64,000 bases of DNA, taken from contig NW_024753828.1 in NCBI RefSeq assembly GCF_018991925.1, positions 6,073,942 to 6,137,941 of the forward strand, read 5' to 3'. Under the pieces are notes generated by a model. The model ran no database searches and was not told the origin of the DNA. It saw only the letters and a program-made list of their open reading frames with translations. The DNA comes from Homarus americanus. Lineage: Eukaryota > Arthropoda > Malacostraca > Decapoda > Nephropidae. Every line of letters begins with the position of its first letter. Position 1 is the stretch's first letter. Shown here piece by piece: positions 39,549 through 49,416 of this stretch. The translations under genes were made by a program, and so were the position numbers.

Positions 39549-39741
39549 ATCTCCCTATACATACTTACACACACCTATATACACTTTCACACAATTACAC
39601 ATACCTCTACACACCTGTACACACACCTACATACACCTGCGCCACCGTCCTCCACACACCTCCTCTAAACCACAGAAGCAATGAACCAACCACCTTATCT
39701 ATTGTACTCACACGGTTCGAGTGTAAGGTATCTGTATAGTG

Positions 39742-39972
39742 TGTAACGGTATGGTGTGTTATGTAACTGTATGGTGTGTTATGTAACTGTATGGTGTGTT
39801 ATGTAACTGTATGGTGTGTTATGTAACTGTATGGTGTGTTATGTAACTGCATAGTGTGTTATGTAACTGTATGGTGTGTTATGTAACTGCATAGTGTGTT
39901 ATGTAACTGTATGGTGTGTTTTGTAACTGTATGGTGTGTTATGTAACTGTATGGTGTGTTATGTAACGGTAA
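39742..39972. repeat. 20-bp tandem repeat, ~11.5 copies
   Basis: Unit GTAACTGTATGGTGTGTTAT, highly uniform, with an occasional TGCATAG variant in alternate units. Confidence 0.96.
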
Positions 39973-39999
39973 GGTGTATCAGGTTCTATCCCTTGTGTC

Positions 40000-40205
40000 A
40001 CCATCAGCACCATAACCTCCACAGCAACATAGTTCCCCGTGTCACCATCAGCACCATAACCTCCACAGCACCATAGTTCCCTCGTGTCACCACCACCACA
40101 GTTCCCTCGTGTCACCACCACCACAGTTCCCTCGTGTCACCACCACCATAGTTCCCCCGTTGTCACCACCACCATAGTTCCTACGTGTCACCATCGCCAC
40201 CATGG
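40000..40205. repeat. GTCACCACCACCACAGTTCC-type tandem repeat
   Basis: About eight imperfect units of 24-40 bp containing GTCACCAYCA and AGTTCC. A second low-complexity TGGTATGGTGGACTT region lies at 40385-40545. Confidence 0.88.
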
Positions 40206-40604
40206 CCTCCACAAAAGCTACAAAATGCCAGCATCAGCCAGTAGTAAAACAAGGGCGGATAGATACATATTCATTTCTAGTGAATAATGAAGTACCCGTA
40301 TTAGGTATATAACTTAGCCACCTATCAGTAAAACCGACTTTTTCATGGTAATGTTCCCGGTCCTACTGGATACACTTGGGTTCTATGGTGGTATGGTGGA
40401 CTTAATGGTTTATGTGTATAGTTGACAATATGGTGGCATGGTGGACTTAATGGTTTATGTGTACGGTGGGCTTTATGGTATGGTGGTATGGTGAACTTTA
40501 TGATATATGGTGGACTTGATGATAGTATGGTGAACTTCATGGTATGGTAGTGTCATATTTCTAGTGGGTGTTTACAAAGTTCCTTGATGTTCCTGCTCAC
40601 ATTG

Positions 40605-41160
40605 CATTACCATATTTACCTACTGGCCACCCAAACTAGAGATGGCCATGTCGAAGGAAGGAGGTTAATGGCTTGTGTAGGATCTCCCTATTATTCTTGG
40701 TAATGTTGTCTAGGGTTATAAGGAAGCCCAATACTGCTCTCTATTTCACAGACTGAGCTGGTAGGGTATTTCATAGCTCTACCTCCCTCTGCGTGAAGAG
40801 GTATTTCCTGCGTGACATCTTGACGACGAGCTTAAAGTTGTGTCCCACGTGATGGTGAGGTGTAAGGTGTACTGTGCGGTCTCCAGCAGCTTCATGTTCC
40901 GCCCTTTTTGTCTGGAGTTGTTAGTCCTAATTGGATAACTGTGATGATGTAGTGTTTCCAGGGTAATGTCTTCCTGGAGGTAGTGCAGATGAGGTCGTAC
41001 GAGAGGCTTCTGAAGTTGATGAGCCATTTTGTTATCTCTGTATGTGAAGGAATGTCTTATAATTCCTGAATCTAAATCGTTTTTCTACTGCTGCCCACAC
41101 CTGTTGCGCCGTCTTCAGTGACTTATTTATCACAACACCTAGATCTTTTTGCTCTTCAGT
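40605..41160 (-). pseudogene. LINE 3' fragment
   Basis: Same family as 23480-24100. It shares CCTCTGCGTGAAGAGGTATTTCC and AGAGATGGCCATGTCGAAGG-like blocks, and the minus strand reads short RT-C-terminal blocks in broken frames. A plus-strand fragment of the same family abuts it at 41160-41300 (WSSLPVKAVEASKQSW). Confidence 0.7.
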
Positions 41161-42389
41161 CATAGGATGGTGGACAAGTGGAGTAGTTTACCAGTGAAGG
41201 CCGTGGAAGCTTCAAAACAGTCCTGGACAAGACTACCAAGAACAATGGAGGGATCCTACACAAACCCGTGGCCTCCCTCCGTCATGTCAACTCCTAGTTA
41301 GGTGAACCAGACAGTAGTGTGGTAGTGAAGGAGACACGACTAAGAGATGGAGCTTTATTCCTGACGTTTCTTTACAAGACTTTATTATTCCAGTGATAAC
41401 GTCTTGTGAAGAACAATGTTCATTACATCAGATATGTTAGTGTTCTTCACCTTATTCATTAATACGTGTTCTTGAAGGAAGAAATCTAAGTTACAAGACA
41501 TGGTGAAGACTACAGTAATGGTGAAGTACAAGTCCGTGTTTGGGATACATAAGTTCCTCAAGGGACTTTGTAAACACCCAGTAGAAGTAACCAGTGAACG
41601 TAACATTTCGAGGACATAATTGAATTTATTTGCAGACTTCACTACGCCTCACCGTCACTATACTAATGAAATTACCGCTGTAATTGAGGCTAACTGTTTA
41701 AATTGTTTTTTACCTCATCTGCTCACCCTCCATTATGTTTATTTACTTAATCGAGCGTATTATAGGACCCCAGACTGGTACAATATATACTCGCTCACGA
41801 AAGCAATCCGGATTTTTAAATTCGACTTAAAACTGAGTGACAATGTTAAGTAAATGATTACTGACATGCAGGGCCGCGAAACCATTTATTTTCCATGTGA
41901 TGCAAACCAATCAAACCTATTCTGACCTAACCAAAACTACCGGCACCCTACGTTGGTTAGATTAGATTCTTGTCGTCTGCCTTATGAAAAATAAATGATG
42001 GTTTATAGATCATGTTCATGGCATTTTTTAACCTTGGCCATCTTGTCGATTTGCATATGGAAATGAAAAACTGATGGTTCATGTAAAAGATAATCATGGT
42101 TGAAATCCTCTATAAAGCCTTTGAAATTGTTGATGATCTCTCGCTCATTCATGTGTTTGTGTTGGTCCAAATGATAGTTGCTGGGAGGTCTACATTAATG
42201 CTCCCTCACAGTCATCAGCGAATGACGTACGGCTTTAATACGTGATGACGTCAGTGGAATTAAGTTATAATAGCTGCCTTGAACTGTTCTTGGTTTAAAG
42301 TAAGTGGAGATTTACCTTAAGGAGCCCTTATTAGTACCATAAGTGTAAACTATGTGTGGTAGTGAAAATGTTCACTACCGTATTACAGA

Positions 42390-42851
42390 ATGGATATAGA
42401 ATCCTTGGGAAGAATTCAGAGGAGAACGACAAGACTAATCCCGGGCATTAGGAACCTTGAGTACAGAGACAGGTTAAAGCATCTTAATTTGCACTCCCTC
42501 GAGAGACGTAGAGCGAGGGGCGATATGATAGAGGTGTATAAATGGAAGTCAGGCTTAAACAAAGGGGACATTACAAAGGTACTCAAACTATCCAACCAGG
42601 AGCGAACTCGTAACAATGGTTTTAAGTTAGACAAATTTAGATTTAGGAGCGAAATAGGTAAACACTGGTTTGGAAATAGAGTAGTGGATGAGTGGAACAA
42701 GTTACCAAACATCATCATTAACTCTAATACGCTGGATAGCTTCAAACATAGGTTGGATGGATATATGAGCAATAGGGGTTGGGTGTAAATAGGACTGCCC
42801 AGTATGGGCCAATAGGTCCGCTGCAGTTTCCTCTATTCTTATGTTCTTATG
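42390..42851 (+). pseudogene. CR1-like LINE C-terminal fragment with intact 3' end
   Basis: A 132-codon open stretch reads SLGRIQRRTTRLIPGIRNLE, YRDRLKHLNLHSLERRRARG, DMIEVYKWKSGLNKGDI, FRSEIGKHWFGNRVVDEWNK and FKHRLDGYMSNRGWV, the usual C-terminal tail of CR1-type polyproteins. It is followed by a TAA and a short 3' UTR ending in ATTCTTATGTTCTTATG, an octamer-repeat tail typical of CR1 insertions. 5'-truncated; not a host gene. Confidence 0.9.
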
Positions 42852-42863
42852 TTTGCAGGCAAG

Positions 42864-42886
42864 GTTAGGTTAGGTTAGGTTAGGTA
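42864..42886. repeat. Telomere-like (TTAGG)n, 4 units
   Basis: Short interstitial arthropod-type telomere repeat. Similar 2-5 unit tracts occur at about 21264-21288, 26550-26566, 29718-29748 and, as CCTAA, at 29468-29482 and 34204-34220. Confidence 0.9.
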
Positions 42887-42935
42887 TAGTACATCATTAT
42901 CTTACCTGTCTTACAGTACGGTACCTGTGGTTATT

Positions 42936-42939
<4 letters not shown>

Positions 42940-42992
<53 letters not shown>
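42940..42992. repeat. (CA)n then (TA)n microsatellite
   Basis: About 25 CA units followed by a short TA/TAAATA run to 43018. Confidence 0.95.
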
Positions 42993-43002
<10 letters not shown>

Positions 43003-43723
43003 AATATATATATATATGTTCCGAAAAATTGCCACAAAAGTTCACTTTAATTCATCATGCACACAATGATAGTACAGGTAAGCAATGTACAGTATATAGA
43101 GGGTGCAGGTATACAAAGTACATAGACACTATGAATACAAACAATGAGAAACGTAAAACAATTTAACCAAGAACATCACGTGAAGCTTTCCTCCCTTCAA
43201 GTGGAAGATAGATAACAGATGACGTCACACACCCGTCCGCCATCTTGGACCTGGAAGGTAGAGTAACAACGGGGACTGGACACGTGAGGTGTACGGTACC
43301 TCCCGACGACACCATCAGCTGAAATCACCGCCATTGTGGGGTGATAATGAGCGCCGTGCCGCAGATATCTTCCTTAATTACAAACACCAGCAGCCGATGA
43401 CTCGCCCACTAACATAAACTAATTCATTCATTACTGAAACAACACACCAATGCCTGTGATTCACAAAGGTTCGTACGAGAAATAAGTAATCCTCGTAGAC
43501 TATAGTGACCCCGAGACTCTACCATAAGCGTTTGGTTTCTCTTATACAGTATTAGTTAAGAGAGGAGACATAACGTACACAACTCTCAGACGCCAGAAGA
43601 GCGAGAGAGAAAAACTCGTGTTTACAATCGTCACAACAGAACATTACTCAGATCAGGGGTGAGTTGATGACCATCCCACTAGAGGGCGCAGTCTCAAGTT
43701 AAAGTTAGTTAAGTAAAGTTAAT

Positions 43724-43937
43724 GTAGGGTAGGGTAGGTTAGGGTAGGGTAGGTTAGGGTAAGGTAGGGTAGGGTAGGTTAGGGTAGGGTAGGGTAGGGT
43801 AGGTTAGGGTAGGGTAGGTTAGGTTAGGGTAGGGTAGGGTAGGTTAGGGTAGGGTAGGGTAGGTTAGGGTAGGGTAGGGTAGGTTAGGGTAGGGTAGGGT
43901 AGGTTAGGGTAGGGTAGGTTAGTTAGGTTAGGGTAGG
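43724..43937. repeat. Telomere-variant array of GGGTA and GGTTA pentamers
   Basis: About 42 pentamers in register, mostly GGGTA with GGTTA (TTAGG) every third or fourth unit, giving 15-20 bp higher-order periods. It ends in AGGTTAGTTAGGTTAGGG. Confidence 0.95.
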
Positions 43938-44363
43938 CTTGGCAATTTAGTTCGTAAGATAGGATAAGTTAGTGTGTGTGTGTTAGTGAGGACTCACTGT
44001 TTGAGCGCTGGTCCATCGTGTAAAGAGACAGTACAGGTATACAAACAATGATAAACAATAAGACGATATAAACAAAGACAATCCAAGAACGCTGATAAAA
44101 GTTTATGAAGACTGAGGTCCACAAGACACATCTCCTCTCCTGTTTACAGAAGACTTGATCCCATAGTCCCTCTCCCTCCCACACCACATTTAGTCACAGA
44201 TTGTCTCAGTGTAAGTGACTGGCTCTGTCAGTAGCTGTGAAATTGTACTTACAGCAATTTAGTACAATAATGTTTGGGTGTACATATGTGTGTGTGTATT
44301 TGGAATGTGGGTGTACATAAGTGTGTGTCTGCATGTGTGTAGGTGTACAGCAGTCTGGATGTA

Positions 44364-44574
44364 CAGTCCCCTTCACTTGTGCGTTTACAGGAGCTCGTTA
44401 GGTTTTGTGCAGTGTGGCAGCCCTGTGTTTGTTTACACTCGACAGAAGGAAACTTGCAATAGTAAACATATTATGGAATCAAAGTACAACAATATTAAAA
44501 GAAGTATCTCAATGTAATGATTTGTGGAATGTGTATATAACGAGCCCCTGTAAACGCACTAGTGATGGGAACTG
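44364..44574. mobile_element. TA-flanked MITE, 211 bp
   Basis: TIRs of about 34 bp: left CAGTCCCCTTCACTTGTGCG, right CGCACTAGTGATGGGAACTG, which are inverted. Flanked by TA at 44362-44363 and 44575-44576. Internal sequence matches the inverted copy at 35812-36026. No coding capacity. Confidence 0.9.
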
Positions 44575-44669
44575 TACATACGTGTAGGTGTACAGGTAAA
44601 TCCAAGTGTGTACATACATACATATTTGGGTGCACATAAATGTGTGAAATCAATTTTTTTTAATTTTGC

Positions 44670-44790
44670 AGCTAACAGCGGCTAATTTCTTGTGCACCCC
44701 GTACACATCCTGTGGGCGGTAGTGCAAAAAAGGATTACAGGGTAGAGACCACAAAGGGTGTTTATCAGACCCCAGTGGTCAGGATATTGT
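44670..44790 (+). repeat. Dispersed repeat, second copy of the 32161 type
   Basis: Contains CTTGTGCACCCCGTACAC and ACCACAAAGGGTGTTTATCA, colinear with 32161-32250. Confidence 0.7.
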
Positions 44791-45370
44791 AGAGTTGAGT
44801 GTTAGAGTACTTCCAGTATATGTTTGTTTAGTTATTTATATAAGAGTTGACTTATTGACAACCTCATGAGGGACAAACTGCAGTGTGAGGCCGTATGTTT
44901 GGCCGCACACTTTGCGTTTAATGTTATATCTGCATGAGAGGCAGTGTGTGTGGGAGTACTGTACACGCGCCTGTGTATACGTCAGTGTGGGTGCACATAC
45001 GTGTGTGGGTGCATTTAAGCTAGTATACATTGGATACTAACATATCATGATTAATTAATCGTGAAATTATAATGTTTGATTTATCTGGCTGACAGATATG
45101 TCGTGTTCCAAATTCTATATCTTATTACGTTTTTATTATTTCCACCTCATCTAACTTTTAATTTTATTTACCTAATCATGATAGACATCAATATTTTATG
45201 TTTTCTATGTAATTCTCCAGCATTTTAGCATTTTTTTTACTGTTATTATCCAGCTAACTCGTATTTATTTCTTTATTTACTTTAGGCTGTGTAGAACGTT
45301 ATGGGGCTATTTTTAATATATATATATATATATATGCAAGTAAATCACTGTAGGTGCGCGTGATCCAGGT

Positions 45371-45435
45371 ATATGCTGATAACATCAAGGAAAGAAGAAA
45401 ACTTCGTGTTTTCTTCTTTCCTTGGGGTTATCAGC

Positions 45436-45439
<4 letters not shown>
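45371..45439. repeat. Near-perfect hairpin between two TA tracts
   Basis: Two 32-base arms (45371-45402 and 45408-45439) are inverted repeats matching at 30 of 32 positions, with a 5-base loop TTCGT. Arm core is ATATGCTGATAAC...AAGGAAAGAAGAAAAC. The right arm is followed directly by a ~90-bp TA microsatellite (to about 45526), and a shorter TA run lies just upstream at 45316-45336. Confidence 0.93.
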
Positions 45440-45534
<95 letters not shown>

Positions 45535-45839
45535 TTATTTATTTATGTATTTATTTTATATTTTTTATTGTTTTTTTTTCGTTATGTTCCTATCGCTTTT
45601 TTATTATTGCTGTTATATATGTTTTCATTATATATTTATTATTTCTATTTATAAGGAATAATATTTGTTGTGACGTGGGAGAAAAACTTAGTGATATCAA
45701 CTGACGCCTTTGAGAGTCGATGGTATCTCGTCGCCTCACGAGCGTTGAACCGAGCCATTTCCTGAACGTTTATGATGTGAAAGAGAAACAGACAATTAAA
45801 CAGATTAGTAGATATGTAGACAGATAAACAGATGAGTAG

Positions 45840-46403
45840 TGTTACGAACCCCTCCACCCAGCACCACGAGCAACGCCATCTAGGGACGAGACACGAGTAT
45901 GACTCGTCTTAGTTACCACTCCGGGGTTTCTCTTCTCCATATCCTGGTTGTTGCGTCACCTCCTCAAAGTCTTCTTTGTCAGCTCCAATTCGAGGAGACA
46001 ACACTTGGCTCTGGGAAGTGACCACAGGATCATCTATCCTCTAAACCTACGTGCAGTGACTACCTACCGTCTTCTACAATACTCAGCCTTACTCGTCAGC
46101 CATCTCAGCTCCTCACTTAAGTACTTGTATTTTGTATTAACTCCCCCACGTCCACTTGCTTCAAGATTGTTTATGTTGTATTAATATGTATATACTGTTA
46201 ATGTTTAGGTTAAGTTTGGTTAAGGGTAATTTATAAGCTGAATATTTTGTTAAGGGATTTATGGTACTCTATTATACACAACGAAAACTCGCATCCTTTG
46301 TCTACCCTTTTATAGTCCGATGGTCTTTGTTTTTTTTTATTGTTGTTACCTGTTGGGATCTGGGTAGACGTATAACTATATTCTAAATCCCCAACTCGTA
46401 ACA
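45840..46403 (+). mobile_element. Solo LTR (Ty3/gypsy-like), 564 bp
   Basis: Begins TGTTACGA and ends TCGTAACA, an 8-bp terminal inverted repeat. It is flanked by 4-bp direct repeats GTAG (45836-45839 and 46404-46407). No second LTR or internal domain is visible, so it is a solo LTR left by recombination. Orientation is uncertain. Confidence 0.85.
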
Positions 46404-47014
46404 GTAGATATACAGAAAAATACACACACACACACACACACATAAGTAGATACAGTATGTAGACATATAGATAAGTAGATAGACAGATGAGTTTATATGT
46501 AGACAGGTAGACAGACAGTGACTAGGTATATAAACAGACACAGGCATTTAATTTAGGATTATAGATGTCTCGTAAACAATAATTAAGTGTAATTTAGATT
46601 AGTAAAGGATTTCATTTTAAAGAAAACAGTAAGAAGTCAATGCCAAATTTGTACAGGACGCCATCGACAGAGGTGTGTGCCAGTGACCATTGATGACTTG
46701 CAACAACTTTCTTAATGTCGTCGGCTCCACCCAAAAAATGGCTTAGGTGGGAAAAACGAGTAAATTACGAAGAAGACATTCTATAACCTGACCACCAGCT
46801 TCACCGACCACCTTGTTGACTGAAACCCGTCGCAGCCGCATAGTCAAAGCTGAATCAAAATACATCGGTCGGGAAAAAATCTAAGCTTGATTCAAGAACC
46901 GACCAAAAGGGCAGATACAGTACTGCCTGTTGGTCCCTACTACCGATAACACGTGGGGGATCACTGACACAGCCTTCAAGACCCCAGCCTCGGCTCCATC
47001 ATTCTTGTTGCTTT

Positions 47015-47545
47015 ATATTCTTCGTCACAGGCCGAGCGGTCGGTATTTCTCTGTTACACACTGTTGGCAAGTACTGAGCATGTACTGGCTCCAGAATGTA
47101 TCTGTACCTGCGCCAGTGTTGGTCAAGTCTGGTCCTCGGCCAGCTCACACTCGGTGCCGTCGCAACACTCACTCCGAAAAAGTTTGCCCTGGCAATTCTC
47201 TTAATTTGTGACTTCTTTAACCTGAGGCTGTGACCCCTTGTGGGCCGGGCATCCGCCAGCTCCAGGTATGAACACTCGACTGAGTAATGTTGTATGAGGT
47301 ATTTATAGACTTCTATTAAGTTACCCCTTGACCGCCTATAGTAAATGCTGGGGAACTGACTGGTGGCGTTCTAATCTCTCTAGGTAACACAGGTGCCGCA
47401 TATATATAGTGCAGGCACCAGTCTGGTGGCCCTCCTTTGGACATTTTCAATCAACTGACAGTCCCTAGCATATCTTGGGGAAGCACCTCACTCTTGAAGA
47501 ACGCACGTGAGCGCCCCTTTTATAAGACCTACTAGCGTATTTGTT
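47015..47545 (-). pseudogene. LINE 3' fragment (family of 56590-57085)
   Basis: Contains CTGTTGGCAAGTACTGAGCA, TCGGCCAGCTCACACTCGGT, TTACCCCTTGACCGCCTATA and GGCCCTCCTTTGGACATTTT, colinear with the better copy at 56590-57085, whose minus strand encodes an RT C-terminal segment. Confidence 0.8.
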
Positions 47546-47747
47546 TGATTCTCCTTCTTCTCACAATGGTTCGAAAATTCAGTTCATTGTTAACATACAC
47601 ACACACAGGTCCTTTTCACATTTGGGTCTCAGTTAAAGATTTGTCCTCGTCACGTTGAGTCATGGGATACTCCTCCTTACTATTGGTACGACCGAGATGC
47701 ACCCATGAGCATTTCGGCTTTCATTATCATTACCAATAAAACGTTTA

Positions 47748-47749
<2 letters not shown>

Positions 47750-47778
<29 letters not shown>
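47750..47778. repeat. (TG)n microsatellite
   Basis: About 14 TG units, immediately upstream of the SINE-like sequence at 47800. Confidence 0.95.
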
Positions 47779-47783
<5 letters not shown>

Positions 47784-47801
47784 GAAATGTTGTGTCTATG
47801 A

Positions 47802-47890
47802 ATGTGTTGGTGGTACAGCTGTAACGAGTGTACTGTACCTCTTATTATTATGTCCTGGGTTGAATTCCCGGCCCCCGGCCCGTGACAGAC
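47802..47890 (+). repeat. tRNA-derived SINE-like sequence
   Basis: A-box-like TTGGTGGTACAGCTGTAACG and a B-box-like GGGTTGAATTCCC at tRNA spacing, followed by C-rich sequence. Related to the copy at 50327. Confidence 0.65.
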
Positions 47891-48579
47891 CCACACCCCC
47901 ACCCCACCCCACCCCCTGTTTTTTTCAGAAAATTCCAATATTTTTTCTTTAATGCAGTATTGTACTCAGGCGTTTTTGTGAAGTAAAAAGTAATTACTAT
48001 TAACCTCAGAATATCTCCTAATATCAAGTGCACACGGCCTCAAAATGTCCATGATATTGGTCAGATTTAAAACATTTTCTTGGGGCTTACAGCGCCCCCA
48101 AAACTCCCCAGCTGGGTGAGTCCCCCGCTTTTGATATTCCTGGATCCGCCCCTGGATTTTCTCCGGGTACTCTCCGATTCCCTCTTATACTAACACAGGA
48201 CAGTGAAGGTTCATAACATACTAACCGAGGACAGACTAAGTGCTCGAACGGTGATTAAAGTAAAAAGGTGAAACAATAAATAAATAAATACTTCAGTGTC
48301 ATTCCATCTGAACACCCTGACACGACACTTAATATTCTTATTGGTTTTACCGGAATTATTTTAATTGTCTCATTTGTGGATATTAGTAGCAGGTAAACAG
48401 AGAGTAAGGAGGTTTTTCTTGTGTAAATGAATGAAACGGGTGATATGGGTTGCCCGTATCCCTGGTAATCTTGACACATATCGGTAATTATAGTGTTAGA
48501 ACGACCCCGAAACCCACTGTTTCATTCATGGCCCTGACCCAATTTCTATACAGTAGGGTAAATATAGAAATGCTATGCT

Positions 48580-48581
<2 letters not shown>

Positions 48582-48613
<32 letters not shown>
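48582..48613. repeat. (GA)n microsatellite
   Basis: About 15 GA units, followed by a G-run and a plus-strand LINE fragment. Confidence 0.94.
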
Positions 48614-48617
<4 letters not shown>

Positions 48618-48629
48618 TAGAGGGGGGGG

Positions 48630-48775
48630 GGGCAGTACTGAGCTTCAAAATACTCCAAGACAAAACTATCAAGAACAATGGAGGGATCCTACACACACCA
48701 CTGGCCTCCGTCCCTCGGTATGACCACCTCTGTTTGGGTGGCCATGGGGTATCTTGGAGATCTCAACATATTTAG
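48630..48775 (+). pseudogene. LINE C-terminal fragment
   Basis: Reads AVLSFKILQDKTIKNNGGIL then HTPLASVPRYDHLCLGGHG. Homologous to the minus-strand block GTVLRFKIALDKTSKKNRRI at 23493-23684 and to 41200-41300. Confidence 0.75.
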
Positions 48776-49261
48776 TTGTAACAGAGATGTAAAGCAGACG
48801 GGGAAGACCTTCAACAATAATGCATGATAAAGTAGTGAGCATCAGGGGAGATAATATGCACTGTCGGGAATTTTGATATGTATGGTGTTGTCATTATAAC
48901 GCCAACCGATGCTTAGAAGACTGACGATATTTAATAATAATGAAGTAACACCATGGACTAGTTCTCAAAGATTCAGACGATGTGTGTTTGTTGTAACTGA
49001 AGATAGACGATAATGAACAATGACTTAATATGGGACACAAAAATAACTTTAAATTTATGATGAGTATCTTAAATAGATACCTTCACTTAGCACAAGAAGC
49101 TGTTGTCTCATAACTGGGATGTGTAGTCCCAGCATCTGTTGAGAGCATTTGAGCTTACGTCTACAAGTACATTCTTACATCATCACTTAGGAGGATTATT
49201 CATCGTACGAAGCTTTGTGATTTTGGACACAGGTATTCCTGAAAATGCGTAATTAGTATTC

Positions 49262-49350
49262 TGACTCAATGCGCGTGCGCAGGTGTCCGTGGAGGCTGAC
49301 GGTGGGTATATAAGCCCGCATCACAATTGTCACGTCTCACAACGCCATCC
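49262..49350 (+). promoter_or_regulatory. ETH core promoter: TATA box with upstream bZIP-type site
   Basis: TATATAAG lies at 49307-49314, giving an expected start site about 30 bp downstream (49335-49345) and a 5' UTR of roughly 75 nt before the ATG at 49417. A consensus AP-1-type site TGACTCA lies at 49262-49268. The GC-rich near-palindrome TGCGCGTGCGCA follows at 49270-49281 and resembles an NRF1-type site. The TATA box and site sequences are seen directly; use by transcription factors is inference. Confidence 0.7.
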
Positions 49351-49416
49351 AACACTTGTGGGACAGGACACTCTGTGTTACTGTTTATTAATTGTTGTTA
49401 AGGTACAGTTCTAGTA

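Noticed and set aside
42390..42788. 132-codon clean ORF that could be a host gene
   Set aside because: It matches the C-terminal tail of CR1-type LINE proteins and is followed by a typical CR1 3' end.
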